64,000 bases of DNA from Photobacterium sanctipauli (GCF_003026495.1 NZ_PYMA01000004.1:232123-296122); one strand, 5' to 3'; positions 36,086-45,943 are shown, counted from the first letter of the stretch. The notes: generated from the letters alone by a model not told the origin. Made by a program: numbers and translations.

Positions 36086-37419
36086 TATGCTGCGGTTCCT
36101 GCTTTTTCAGCTTGCTCAGCAACAAGGCTAATACCTTGTTTTTCAAGGATGCTGCGGATATTTTCAGCTTGAGTGCTCAGAATGTTGTGAGCAAGTAGTA
36201 GTGGCATAGCTGCAACCAGACCAAGCACTGTTGTCACAAGCGCCATTGAGATACCACCAGCCATAACCGTTGGGTCACCATTACCAAACTGGGTGATCAC
36301 CTGGAAGGTTTCAATCATACCGGTTACGGTACCTAGCAGGCCAAGCATTGGTGCAAGTGCTGCTAGTAGCTTGAGCATGGACAGACCTTTCTCTAGACCT
36401 TGCTGCTCATCAACAATGGCTTCCAACAGGCGAAGCTCAAGTGCTTCAACACTGCGGTTTTGTTCTTTACTGTAAACACCTAGTACTCGACCAAGCGGGT
36501 TATTACCAGGCTGGCTTGGGTCTTTCAGCTGTTTGCGAATTTGCTGACGTACAACAGTCAGTTTTGCACCGCGGAAAATCGCGATAATTAGACCAATCGC
36601 CAAAAGGCCAAGGATAATCTTACCCACTACCCCACCATGCTCTAAACGGTCGGCCAGTTCAGGCTCATTAGCCAATTGCGAAAGCATGATGCCGCGAGAA
36701 GGATCGACAACCGCTGCTTGCAAACCAGATTGCTGAAGTTCATTCAGGTTTATGGTTGAAGGCCCCTGTACTGGTTGTTTAAGGTATGCCTTTGCAGCTT
36801 CACGCTCACCATCCCATGATAGGTAACCTTGCTCACCGATAAGACCGATACTACCTAGGCGGAATGCATCAACGCTTGCCTGCTGACCTTCACCGTTGAT
36901 GAAAGGAACGCTAACGGTACGCATTTCACGACTTGCTGCGATCTGATCTTCAAGTCCTTTCCAGAGTCCATCAAGCTCAGGCAAAGAAGGCAGTGTTCTT
37001 GCTGCAACAATAGTATCAATCACATCACGGTATTCGTTACGATCGACACCTGTAACCGAGAAGGCCATCTCAGCCTCAAGGTCTTTGGCTGCTTGACGAA
37101 CAACACCAAACAACTCACCCAAGCTACCCGTTTCTAGGCGAAGCTGCTCTTCCAGTCTTGCAAGGGTGTTTTCATTTTCACTGAAATCTTCACTAAGCTG
37201 CTCTGTTTCCTGCTGCAGTTGCTTCTGCTGCTTAACCAAAGCATCACGCTGAGCACGGATTTCTTGCTCAGTTAATGAGAAAGCTTTCTCTCGATCTGCA
37301 TTATGGGCACGCTCAACTTTCATTTCCTGTTGCGTGTTTTCAACAAGTGCTGTATTTGCCGAAACAGCAAAAGGCATAGAAAACAAACATAGTGCTGTTG
37401 CTAACGTTTTGATTTTCAT
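36085..37419 (-). CDS. ttpC: TtpC-like MotA/TolQ/ExbB protein of the TonB2 system
   Basis: A 444-residue protein: signal peptide, a long periplasmic coiled coil (about residues 30-110, rich in Gln/Glu), a periplasmic domain with EGQQASVDAFRLGSIGLIGEQGYLSW in part, then a membrane helix (VVGKIILGLLAIGLIIAIFRG) and a C-terminal ExbB-like module with LAPMLGLLGTVTGMIETF. This layout matches TtpC, the extra protein required by vibrio TonB2 systems. It follows the DUF3450 gene after one base. It probably bridges the cytoplasmic membrane motor and the periplasm. Confidence 0.9.
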   Translation of the reverse strand: MKIKTLATALCLFSMPFAVSANTALVENTQQEMKVERAHNADREKAFSLTEQEIRAQRDALVKQQKQLQQETEQLSEDFSENENTLARLEEQLRLETGSLGELFGVVRQAAKDLEAEMAFSVTGVDRNEYRDVIDTIVAARTLPSLPELDGLWKGLEDQIAASREMRTVSVPFINGEGQQASVDAFRLGSIGLIGEQGYLSWDGEREAAKAYLKQPVQGPSTINLNELQQSGLQAAVVDPSRGIMLSQLANEPELADRLEHGGVVGKIILGLLAIGLIIAIFRGAKLTVVRQQIRKQLKDPSQPGNNPLGRVLGVYSKEQNRSVEALELRLLEAIVDEQQGLEKGLSMLKLLAALAPMLGLLGTVTGMIETFQVITQFGNGDPTVMAGGISMALVTTVLGLVAAMPLLLAHNILSTQAENIRSILEKQGISLVAEQAEKAGTAA

Positions 37420-37420
37420 G

Positions 37421-38176
37421 TTACTGGGTCTCCACGTTAACAGATACAGGAAGAGTTAGAAGGCTTGGAGCTGCTTGCTTAGAGGCAATGGCAAATGCTT
37501 TGTTAATCCCTTTAGCAAAGCTGTTATCCAGCGACTGCCAGCTTGATGAAGCATCGTTCCACCCCCAAAACTGCTTACCGTCAAGGCTACGGGCAACCAG
37601 TGAGATTCGGCCAAGGTAAAGCATATCCGCTTCAATATTGCCGCTATCTAACGCGACTTGTCCCTGGTACATACCTAACTTAGTACCGTAATCCATTTCG
37701 ATTTGGTAGGCCTCAAGAATGCGGCGGTACTTCTCAGCATCGCTGATATCCGCTTGCACCATCATTTTCTCAAGTTTCTCAATGCGCGCTAAGCGTGCTT
37801 CGTGGCGAATTGGCTTGTCATTTGCCACAAGTGTCTTCAGCCCGTCAATCATCTGGTACATCAAAGGAACAACGCCCTGGCGTGTATCTTTAATGCCTTC
37901 GATTTGCGTGTTCAGGCTACTAACTTCGGCTTCTTGGTTAGAGACAAGGTTGGCAAGGTGATCACGGTAAACAGTCAGGTTTTTTACTTCTTCCTGAAGT
38001 TGTTCAATTTCCGCCATCATAGAAAGGCGTGCTTCCGCACTTTTATCGATTTTCTTCTGGCTGTTAGCTGAAGCACTGTTCATTGAGTTCTCAATAGAGC
38101 GTGCATCATTAAGGCTGCTGGCTTGTGCGCCAGTAGCCAAGCTTAACATCAGAATTGCAAGGCTAGTTTTCTTCAT
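37421..38176 (-). CDS. DUF3450 periplasmic coiled-coil protein of the TonB2 operon
   Basis: A 251-residue exported protein with signal peptide ending about TGAQAS, a coiled coil at about residues 40-100 (EARLSMMAEIEQLQEEVKNL), and a compact C-terminal part with LYLGRISLVARSLDGKQFWGW. It is the first gene of the TonB2 operon. DUF3450 genes regularly precede ttpC, so a structural role in the TonB2 complex is likely although not shown here. A weak Fur-like site lies about 120 bases upstream. Confidence 0.86.
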   Translation of the reverse strand: MKKTSLAILMLSLATGAQASSLNDARSIENSMNSASANSQKKIDKSAEARLSMMAEIEQLQEEVKNLTVYRDHLANLVSNQEAEVSSLNTQIEGIKDTRQGVVPLMYQMIDGLKTLVANDKPIRHEARLARIEKLEKMMVQADISDAEKYRRILEAYQIEMDYGTKLGMYQGQVALDSGNIEADMLYLGRISLVARSLDGKQFWGWNDASSSWQSLDNSFAKGINKAFAIASKQAAPSLLTLPVSVNVETQ

Positions 38177-38297
38177 GTTTAACGTAATAATCAGTAGCTT
38201 AAAAAATTAAAGAAAAAATTCACAAGGTGAATACTTCAGTACTAAAAACAAATAGACCCAGCACAAAAATACTGGGTAACAGCGTGGTTATTTTAAA

Positions 38298-38312
38298 TGA
38301 AAATTAGTCTCA
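38298..38312 (-). promoter_or_regulatory. weak Fur-like box before the TonB2 operon
   Basis: TGAAAATTAGTCTCA matches 11 of 14 informative bases of the Fur 7-1-7 consensus and lies between the receptor gene and DUF3450. An ACCCAG/CTGGGT hairpin is also seen at about 38257-38278. Confidence 0.45.
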
Positions 38313-38331
38313 ATTGAATTCTTTTTACGAT

Positions 38332-38358
38332 AAAAAAAGGGAAGTTTACACTTCCCTT
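38332..38358 (-). terminator. terminator after the TonB-dependent receptor
   Basis: AAGGGAAGT and ACTTCCCTT form a perfect 9-bp stem with a TTAC loop, followed on the minus strand by TTTTTTTA. It separates the receptor from the TonB2 operon, so the latter needs its own promoter. Confidence 0.87.
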
Positions 38359-38371
38359 TTCATTGTTACGT

Positions 38372-40453
38372 TTAGTAACGAACTTGTAGTGTTGCCATGT
38401 AGTTACGGCCTTCACCAATCACAGTCTTAGTCTGGCTGCCACCAGCTAGGTAATCCGTATCAAACAGGTTGTTCACGTTCAAGCGCATAATCACATCAAG
38501 GTTTTGGTCATACTTAATGGTGTGTGCAATACCGGCATCAACACGAGTGTATGCATCTTTCTTATAAGTGTTCTGCTCGTCACCGTAGCGATCACCTTCA
38601 TAGAAAAGACCAACGTTTACATCCGTATTGTTCGCCACTGTGTAACGTGACCAGATGCTTGCTGCAAACTCAGGCACATCAGCTGGACGGTTACCGTCGA
38701 TGCTAGAATCTGATGGATCTTTGATTTCAGCATCCAGGTAAGTCATGCTTGCGTTCAACGCTAGCTTGTCTGTCACAAAGCCAGATGCTGCGAACTCAGC
38801 ACCACGGTGCACTTGCTCACCAGCCTGAGTCGTTTGAGTCATACCACCTGCTGCATCTTGCGTAACAACGATGTTTTCCTGAGTAATATCAAACACAGCA
38901 CCCGATAGGAATAGCTGGCTATCAAGCAATTCCCACTTGGTACCTAGCTCGTAAAGTTTGCCCTTAACTGGATCTAACTCATTGCCGTTATTTACGTCAT
39001 TTTCGTCATCAACAGGATCTTTTGGCTCAAAGCTTTCTGAGTACGTTACGTAAATCGAACCATTTTCTGATGGGTGGAAAATCACAGCCGCTTTTGGCAA
39101 TACGTTGTCATAGGTATCAACAGACGTTTCTGACTTATCAAAGCGAACACCACCAAGTACTTGCCACTGATCGTTCAGTGTCACCATATCTTGGATGTAC
39201 AAACCGTAGTGGTCATATTCTGTTGGATCGTCCGCTTCTACGCTCATTGCGTCAACGTTTGGTGCATCCATTGGCTGACCAACAGTACCTGTTAGGCCGC
39301 GCTGACGATCTACTTTACGTTTGTAGTAGTAACCTAGCCAGTTTGCACCAATCAGCATCTGGTGAGATACGCCCAATGCGTCAAACTCACCCACAAAGTC
39401 CACATTTGCAGTGTTAAAGACCCAGTGGTCCCAACGATCATACTCTTGGTATGTAAACGTACCATCGGCTGGATTGTAGCTTGCTGGATCAGAAAAGCTT
39501 TCCAAATCACGACGCTCAAAATCTTGGTGGTTATAGCTTACCGCCATGCGCCAGGTATCGTTCAAGTCTGCCTTGATATCAACACCGACGTTTTCAACAT
39601 CGTTTTCGATGTTTGACCACTGCGCATCCCAGATATGCTTGTCACCTAAAACTGGTTTACCGTCGACGATGTAAGCGCCGGTATCAACGCTGCCATTATC
39701 ATTTGTACGATCATAATGGAATGAAACGGTTACTGCGTCAGTCACATCGTAATCAACAAAAAGGCCACCAACAAAGCGCTCTGTTGAAGGTGTGCTGCCA
39801 TCAGTATAACGACGCCATGATTCGTAAGTTTGTTTTGCTAGCACTGTACGTGCACGTAGTGTTTGGTCGTCATTTAGTGAGCCACTCACATCAACAACAG
39901 TACGTGATTCATTGTTCGAGCCAATATCCTGGCTAACATTCACTTGTGTTTCGTAAGTTGGCTTCTTAGAAACCATGTTAACCAAACCGCCTGGCGCTGA
40001 CTTACCGTAAAGAAGACCTGCAGGGCCTTTCAGTACTTCTACTCGCTCTAGAAGTTCAATTGGCTGACGGTAGTGAGACCAATGCTGCTTACCATCACGC
40101 AAGAAGCTATCACCACTGCTTAGGTCAAAGCCACGTAGTTTAAAGGTTTCACGGTTACGTCCTGTACCACCAGCTGACACACTTGCGTCGTTTTGTAGTA
40201 CTTCACCCAAAGTGCTCGCACGTTGTTCATCGATAACTTGCTCATCAATGACTGCAACTTGCCCCGGAGTTTCTAGTTGTGTTGCTTCGATGCGCATTGC
40301 AGTTGTGTTGGTATCAACTTTGTAGCCATAGTCACGGCCTGTTACTACCATGTGCTCATCGGTTTCGGTAATTTCTGTATGGGTTTGGGCTTGAACCATA
40401 GGTGCAGAAAGAATCGCACCAATAAGTAAAGTCAGCTGACTTTTTGAAAACAT
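38372..40453 (-). CDS. TonB-dependent siderophore receptor
   Basis: A 693-residue outer-membrane receptor. The signal peptide ends about MVQAQ, and a TonB-box-like stretch (EHMVVTG) follows. The plug domain contains GGTGRNRETFKLRGFDLSSG and VLKGPAGLLYGKSAPGGLVN, and a 22-strand barrel ends in MATLQVRY with the terminal aromatic residue. The plug resembles FhuA/FoxA-type hydroxamate receptors, but the ligand cannot be fixed. It is next to the TonB2 operon that presumably powers it. Its promoter shares a Fur box and a second motif with the PepSY-DUF2271-DUF4198 operon. Confidence 0.9.
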   Translation of the reverse strand: MFSKSQLTLLIGAILSAPMVQAQTHTEITETDEHMVVTGRDYGYKVDTNTTAMRIEATQLETPGQVAVIDEQVIDEQRASTLGEVLQNDASVSAGGTGRNRETFKLRGFDLSSGDSFLRDGKQHWSHYRQPIELLERVEVLKGPAGLLYGKSAPGGLVNMVSKKPTYETQVNVSQDIGSNNESRTVVDVSGSLNDDQTLRARTVLAKQTYESWRRYTDGSTPSTERFVGGLFVDYDVTDAVTVSFHYDRTNDNGSVDTGAYIVDGKPVLGDKHIWDAQWSNIENDVENVGVDIKADLNDTWRMAVSYNHQDFERRDLESFSDPASYNPADGTFTYQEYDRWDHWVFNTANVDFVGEFDALGVSHQMLIGANWLGYYYKRKVDRQRGLTGTVGQPMDAPNVDAMSVEADDPTEYDHYGLYIQDMVTLNDQWQVLGGVRFDKSETSVDTYDNVLPKAAVIFHPSENGSIYVTYSESFEPKDPVDDENDVNNGNELDPVKGKLYELGTKWELLDSQLFLSGAVFDITQENIVVTQDAAGGMTQTTQAGEQVHRGAEFAASGFVTDKLALNASMTYLDAEIKDPSDSSIDGNRPADVPEFAASIWSRYTVANNTDVNVGLFYEGDRYGDEQNTYKKDAYTRVDAGIAHTIKYDQNLDVIMRLNVNNLFDTDYLAGGSQTKTVIGEGRNYMATLQVRY

Positions 40454-40547
40454 ATTCCGTTACTCCAAAAATTGCGTTTGTGTCTTTGTTTTTTATAAAG
40501 GTTTCTATACGCAGTGCTGTTATGTGAAAACCGGATTGGAATATAAG

Positions 40548-40608
40548 TGATAATTATTATTATTTGCAGTTAATTTACATTCTTTGCAAAAGTAAACTAT
40601 TGTAAATT
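40548..40608 (-). promoter_or_regulatory. Fur box plus ATTTACATT element before the receptor gene
   Basis: TGATAATTATTATTA (40548-40562) is a strong Fur-type site. Ten bases further lies ATTTACATT (40573-40581), with TGTAAAT at 40601-40607 as an inverted partner. The block from about 40541 to 40596 aligns base by base with the PepSY operon promoter at about 18031-18086, with most positions identical. Confidence 0.8.
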
Positions 40609-40716
40609 TTCGATTTCAGTCTATGACGATTGTTTCAAGTGATATGAAATCGTGCCATTTCCCCCATCCGCAGGTATAATGCGGCGGTTTTTTATTGAAT
40701 ATCCGGTACATTACAA

Positions 40717-41163
40717 GTGACAGAAGTAAACCTTGATGACGTTCGTCGCCAACTAACAGAGCTAAGTTTCAAAGCTGACAAAATGCGCATTGTGACTGTT
40801 GAAGCGATGGATGAGGAAGCACTCGAAGCCTGCACAAAAGCAGAAGGCGAGTGTTTTTATAACAGCTATATGAATGTGGTTTATGGCAAAGGTGAGCGCT
40901 ATGTTTTGGGTTACCGCTGTGAAGAAACAGTGATTGACCACGCTATCATCCGTAAAGGTGATAAGTATTATGACCCGACCCTACAGGCAGAGGGCGACTT
41001 CAAGCCTTATCAGTATGCAATTCTGACTGAATTCCAGGTTTTCGATATGATGACTCACGCGAAATCGAACAAAGATTTCCCGCCGGATGTTGATTACCTA
41101 CTTAAGAAAGCAAACAAGTTTAAAAACGTTATCGACGTGGAAAAGCTGAAAGCGAAAAAGTAG
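40717..41163 (+). CDS. conserved-looking cytoplasmic protein of unknown function
   Basis: A 148-residue protein with no signal or membrane segment. It contains ECFYNSYMNVVYGKGERYVLGY and IIRKGDKYYDPTLQAEGDFKPYQY, suggesting a small alpha/beta domain, and a lysine-rich C-terminus. I do not recognise the family. The start is GTG; a promoter with an extended -10 (TATAAT at 40675-40680) lies just upstream, and a strong terminator follows, so it is a single-gene unit. The aromatic-rich DKYYDPTLQ segment recalls enzymes acting on peptides, but this is too weak to name. Confidence 0.7.
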   Translation: MTEVNLDDVRRQLTELSFKADKMRIVTVEAMDEEALEACTKAEGECFYNSYMNVVYGKGERYVLGYRCEETVIDHAIIRKGDKYYDPTLQAEGDFKPYQYAILTEFQVFDMMTHAKSNKDFPPDVDYLLKKANKFKNVIDVEKLKAKK

Positions 41164-41211
41164 CCACGCTTTTCCAGCGGTATAGCAGGCTACCAACAGC
41201 AGATAGATAAC

Positions 41212-41239
41212 AAAACACCCAGCATTTGCTGGGTGTTTT
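41212..41239. terminator. bidirectional terminator between the unknown gene and the formate dehydrogenase-like gene
   Basis: AAAACACCCAGC and GCTGGGTGTTTT form a perfect 12-bp stem with an ATTT loop and U-tracts in both directions. Confidence 0.92.
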
Positions 41240-41272
41240 TTCATGTCACGAGTTGTTCGCTAAGGCGTTAGC

Positions 41273-44200
41273 TTATGCCACTTCAACAACAGCTTGTTGC
41301 TCAGCATACTTCGCCTCAACCGCAGAGTCAGTGACTTTTTCCACTTTCACCGCTGCCACCTTGAATTCAGGGATCTTGGCATGTGGGTCGGTCGCCGTGA
41401 CTGTCAGTTTGTTGGCTGCCGACTCAACAAAGTGGAATGGCACAAATACCACGCCTGGCTGCATTCGCTTAGTGACAAAGGCTGGTGTTTCAATGCTGCC
41501 TCGACGGGTCGATACGCGAAGCATCTCACCATTACGAACACCAATACGTTCGGCATCCACCACAGAGATCATTGCACGAGGCCCTGCTAGGTTATCCAAG
41601 CCCTTGGTTTTGCGCGTCATGGTGCCGGTATGGAATTGCTCCAACAGGCGGCCAGTCGTCAATACCAGTGGGTACTCGTCATCAGGTAACTCAGCAGCGT
41701 AACGGAATGGTACTGCTGCCATCTCACCCTTGCCACGAATAAAGGTGTCTTGGTGCATGATACGCGTACCAGGGTGATTGTCATCACGACAAGGCCACTG
41801 CAAACCGTCACGACCAACCCGCTCCCACTTAATACCCGCGTATTGTGGTGTCAGCTCGGCAATTTCTGCCGTAATGTCTTTCACTGATTGATACTGCCAG
41901 TCACTACCCATCGCATTCGCGATGCTCTGGATGATCACCCAGTCCTCTTTCGCTTCACCCGGTGCTTTAATTGCAGGTGAGATACGCTGAACACGACGCT
42001 CAGTGTTAGTAAAGTGACCAGCCTTCTCTGCAAATGAATAAGAAGGCAAAACCACATCCGCAAGCTGCGCTGTTTCAGTCAGGAAGATATCCTGCACAAC
42101 CAAGAAATCCAATGTATCGATGGCTTCAAGGACATGCGCCTGATCCGGATCACTCAGCACTGGGTTTTCACCCATAACATAGAGACCACGTACCTCTTTT
42201 TTACAGGCCGCATCAACGATTTCAGTCAGGGTTAGTCCCGATTCGGCAGGTAACTCACGCTGCCAAGCGTCACTGAACTTACGGTGAATCGCTTCATTGT
42301 ATACCTTCTGGTAACCCGGGAAGTTATTCGGCAACGCGCCCATATCGCAGGCACCCTGTACATTCGACTGCCCACGGAGCGGGTTGATACCCCCACCCTC
42401 GATACCAATGTTGCCACACAGCATTTGTAAGTTGGCAATCGAACGAACATTGTCGTGACCGGTTGTGTGCTGGGTAATCCCCATTGAATAGTAAACCGCT
42501 GTACGATCTGCCGTACCAATGGTTTCCGCCATACGCAGCAAGTCAGCTTGTTTGACGCCTGTCACCAGCTCGACTTTCTCTGGCGAGTAAGCATCACTCA
42601 TCACTTCTGCTTTCAGCTCATCTAAACCATTAACACGAGAGGCAATATAAGCATCGTCTTGCCAATTATTCTTGATGATCTGCTGCATGATACCGTTAAG
42701 TAGCATCACATCGGTACCCGGACGGTGGGCAACGTATTGCTCGGCATGATCCGCAATATCAACGCGCTTAGGATCGGCAACAACAAGTCTTGCCTTACCT
42801 TTGCGGATTGCTTGCTTGATATGGGAAGCGATAATTGGGTGAGCCGCGGTCGTATCAGAGCCAATAATAAAGATCACGTCAGAATGCGCGATACTTGGAA
42901 TATCATTGGTCATTGCCCCACTACCCAATGAAGCTTCCAGCCCGGTTACGGTCGTCGAGTGGCACAAGCGTGCACAGTGGTCGACGTTGTTAGTCCCCAA
43001 CTCGCGACGAATAAACTTCTGAAATGCGAAGTTATCTTCATTCGTTGTTTTCGCCGAAGAGAAACCGGCCAACGCATCGCCACCGAACTCAGATTTGATG
43101 GCAGTAAACTTGCTTGCAATCAGCTCAATGGCCTCGTCCCAAGACGCCGGCTCTAGCTCACCGTTCTTGCGGATAAGCGGCTGTGACAAACGCTCCTCGC
43201 TTTGGATAAAGTCAAAGCCAAAGCGACCTTTGACACACAGCATACCTTGGTTGACTGGCGAATCTTTAGTGCCCTGTACATATTTGATTTGGTTTCGGGT
43301 TTCGTCAACAAACATGGTGACCTTACAACCCACACCACAGTAGGTACAAATTGTATCAACCGGCTTGAGCATCTCGATGCGGCCTTGCGACTTATCGCGA
43401 GCATCCACCAAGGCACCCGTTGGGCATACCTGCACACAAGCACCACATTGAACACAGTTCGAGTCACCCATGCCGTAACCATTCTCGAAGCCCGGACGGC
43501 ATTCTGGTCGCTTGGCACTGGTGCCGTCGTCATTTTTCATGAAGCTCAGCACACCGTGTACGGCTTTCTCGTTACAGGTATCAACACACTGGCCACAGCT
43601 GATACAACGGTTTGCATCAAATACGATGAATTCAGAGCTATCATCCACTGCAAACTTCTGGCAGCTTTCAGTCGCTAACTCCGCTTTATCCACTTCATAC
43701 TCTGTGGTGTAGTCACGCAGTTTACAGTCGGTATTCGCTTGGCAAGCACACTCAAGACAGCGAGCAGCCTCGCGCATTGCCTCTTCATTTATGAAACCCG
43801 TTTCAACTTCTTCGAAGCTCAACTCACGTTGCTCAGGTGTTAATTCAGGCATGATCGAACGCTTAGCCTTCAAGATGCCCTCGAACTGCTTAGGATCAAC
43901 CTCTTTTATCTTGGCGGCTTTTTGCGAATTAAACGGCTTAACGGGGATATGCTCCATATCACCGTTGAAGAAGCGGTCAATCGCTTCTGCGGCAACACGA
44001 CCATCTGCAATGGCTTCGATTGCCGTGGCAGGACCGCGGCGGAAGTCACCGATGCTAAAGACGTTCTCAACACCAGAATGCATGGTATCTGCATCAGACT
44101 CTAACGTAGCCCAACGGGTCAATGGCAATTCCACATCGTCATCGTCAAGGAAAGACAAATCTGGCTTTTGCGAAACAGCCGCAATTACGGTATCGAAGTG

Positions 44201-45463
44201 CTCGGTGAAGTATTTACCCGTTGCTTGCGGGCGACGGCGACCCGATGAATCTGGCTCGCCAAGCTCCATCAGCTCCAGCTTCACCTCGGTCACACGGCCG
44301 TTCTCATCAGCAATGTTTTCAACTGGATTTGTAAGGAAGTGGAACTTCACGCCTTCGTGCTCAGCTTCTACAATTTCGTAGTCTTCAGCTGGCATTTCAT
44401 CACGGGTACGACGGTAAATAATCGTTGTATCCGCGCCGGCACGTACTGCGGTACGCGCACAGTCAATGGCTGTGTTACCGCCACCGATAACAGCCACTTT
44501 CTTGCCCGTGGTGTAGTGTTGGGTTGTGACGTAATCCTTTAGGTAATCAACCCCTAGATAGCAACCATCAAGATCACTACCGGTATAATTCATTTCAACG
44601 GCCAGTGATGCACCAACAGCCAGACAAACCGCATCGTATTGGGTCATCACTTCTGACAATTTAATGTCTTTGCCCAATGCCTTGTTGGTCTGGATTTCCA
44701 TGCCATTGCGGCAAATTATCTCGATTTCTTTATCTAGAATAGCCTTTGGTAAGCGGTATTCAGGGATACCGTAACGTAGCCATCCACCTGCTTGTGGCAT
44801 CGACTCCAACACAGTGACGTTGTAACCCTCGTTGCTGAGGTAATAACCACAACTCAAACCACCTGGGCCACTACCGATAATAGCGATAGATTTACCTTTA
44901 TCCGCCTTGCGTGCTGGCACATATTGCTCTTGGGCTTCAAGGTCAATATCAGCGGCATGGCGCTTCAACTGACGAATCGCAATCGGTTCGTCTACGATAC
45001 CGCGGCGACATTCAGCTTCACAAAATGCTGGGCAGACACGACCAATCGACAATGGCATCGGCAAGGTGCGTTTGATCACCTCAACCGCTTTTACATGGTC
45101 GTTCTGGGAGATGTGGTAAAGGTAAGACTGAATATCAACACCCGCTGGGCACGCCGTTTTACACGGTGCCTCACAGTCTGCATAGTGATCAGACATGATA
45201 CGGGTTAACGATTGACGACGAGACTCAGTTAGGGCTTCACTTTGTGTCACCACCTGCATGTCAGATTCAGCGATTGTCTCACACGCACGCTGCATTCCTT
45301 TGCCGTTTACTTCTACCATGCACAAATCACATGGCACTTTTTCACCGTTTTTGTTGAGCCCACATAACGATGGGATGTCTATTTGATGCGTATCCGCGAT
45401 TTCAAGTATTGACAGCTGACCATCAACAGCGATGCTCTTTCCGTCTATAGTGACATTAATCAT
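41273..45463 (-). CDS. formate dehydrogenase-type molybdopterin oxidoreductase fused to GltD-like flavin module
   Basis: About 1396 residues in one chain. N-terminal 2Fe-2S ferredoxin-like domain (SLCGL, PCDLCMVEV) and an iron-sulfur His/Cys region (residues ~80-120) lead to a GltD-like FAD/NAD(P) module with GSGPGGLSCGYYLS and GGGNTAIDCARTA. Two 4Fe-4S clusters follow (RCISCGQCVDTC, NCVQCGACVQVC), then the molybdopterin enzyme with TICTYCGVGCKV. The active-site cysteine is probably in CARLCHSTTV, where some enzymes use selenocysteine. Likely reaction: formate oxidation to CO2 coupled to NAD(P). The start at 45463 has GAGG five bases upstream. No fdhD or other accessory gene is adjacent. The formate assignment is family-based. 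Confidence 0.85.
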   Translation of the reverse strand: MINVTIDGKSIAVDGQLSILEIADTHQIDIPSLCGLNKNGEKVPCDLCMVEVNGKGMQRACETIAESDMQVVTQSEALTESRRQSLTRIMSDHYADCEAPCKTACPAGVDIQSYLYHISQNDHVKAVEVIKRTLPMPLSIGRVCPAFCEAECRRGIVDEPIAIRQLKRHAADIDLEAQEQYVPARKADKGKSIAIIGSGPGGLSCGYYLSNEGYNVTVLESMPQAGGWLRYGIPEYRLPKAILDKEIEIICRNGMEIQTNKALGKDIKLSEVMTQYDAVCLAVGASLAVEMNYTGSDLDGCYLGVDYLKDYVTTQHYTTGKKVAVIGGGNTAIDCARTAVRAGADTTIIYRRTRDEMPAEDYEIVEAEHEGVKFHFLTNPVENIADENGRVTEVKLELMELGEPDSSGRRRPQATGKYFTEHFDTVIAAVSQKPDLSFLDDDDVELPLTRWATLESDADTMHSGVENVFSIGDFRRGPATAIEAIADGRVAAEAIDRFFNGDMEHIPVKPFNSQKAAKIKEVDPKQFEGILKAKRSIMPELTPEQRELSFEEVETGFINEEAMREAARCLECACQANTDCKLRDYTTEYEVDKAELATESCQKFAVDDSSEFIVFDANRCISCGQCVDTCNEKAVHGVLSFMKNDDGTSAKRPECRPGFENGYGMGDSNCVQCGACVQVCPTGALVDARDKSQGRIEMLKPVDTICTYCGVGCKVTMFVDETRNQIKYVQGTKDSPVNQGMLCVKGRFGFDFIQSEERLSQPLIRKNGELEPASWDEAIELIASKFTAIKSEFGGDALAGFSSAKTTNEDNFAFQKFIRRELGTNNVDHCARLCHSTTVTGLEASLGSGAMTNDIPSIAHSDVIFIIGSDTTAAHPIIASHIKQAIRKGKARLVVADPKRVDIADHAEQYVAHRPGTDVMLLNGIMQQIIKNNWQDDAYIASRVNGLDELKAEVMSDAYSPEKVELVTGVKQADLLRMAETIGTADRTAVYYSMGITQHTTGHDNVRSIANLQMLCGNIGIEGGGINPLRGQSNVQGACDMGALPNNFPGYQKVYNEAIHRKFSDAWQRELPAESGLTLTEIVDAACKKEVRGLYVMGENPVLSDPDQAHVLEAIDTLDFLVVQDIFLTETAQLADVVLPSYSFAEKAGHFTNTERRVQRISPAIKAPGEAKEDWVIIQSIANAMGSDWQYQSVKDITAEIAELTPQYAGIKWERVGRDGLQWPCRDDNHPGTRIMHQDTFIRGKGEMAAVPFRYAAELPDDEYPLVLTTGRLLEQFHTGTMTRKTKGLDNLAGPRAMISVVDAERIGVRNGEMLRVSTRRGSIETPAFVTKRMQPGVVFVPFHFVESAANKLTVTATDPHAKIPEFKVAAVKVEKVTDSAVEAKYAEQQAVVEVA

Positions 45464-45839
45464 AATTGCCTCATTCTGTTGCTGGCATTGTGGAAGTGAC
45501 AATAAATCAGGCTACTTCTTTGGCAGCTCTCTCATGATTCGTTGATTATTTATTCGCGTTAAATACGCCACAATGCTCAGGATGATAACCATTCAGAACT
45601 GTTGTTCTTCAAGGGATTAGTCGATCATCTTTTTTTGTTATCCGATCAGGCTAACAGCAGCAGAAGAAAATTCCTTGATTTGAAACACTTTAGAGGATTA
45701 TTTTTGCGATAAATAAAGAGTAAATACTCAGTAGCATTGTGTCGCTATTAGTATCAATCTGGATAAATAATAATTGTGTAGCTATATGGCTATACCCAGA
45801 CTTTTGCCTAAGCCTTAAATGATCTGATTCAAACTATCT

Positions 45840-45863
45840 AGGTATAAGGCAAGGTATAAGGCG
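45840..45863. repeat. 12-base tandem repeat in the intergenic region 45464-45943
   Basis: AGGTATAAGGCA is followed directly by AGGTATAAGGCG, about 80 bases before cheV. It may be a slippage duplication or a regulator site. The rest of this 480-base stretch shows no gene or RNA that I can support. Confidence 0.6.
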
Positions 45864-45943
45864 TGACATTGGTTCCGACTTAACCTTATAATTCATAGAT
45901 AAATTTAATAATTAATCCATTTCCACACAGCCTTGAGCATTAT

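Noticed and set aside
43791..44381. 196-residue ORF opposite the formate dehydrogenase gene
   Set aside because: Its codons mirror the real gene, it has no ribosome site, and low-complexity serine runs are typical of antisense frames.
45840..45863. iteron or origin of replication before cheV
   Set aside because: There are only two copies, with no DnaA boxes or replication gene nearby.
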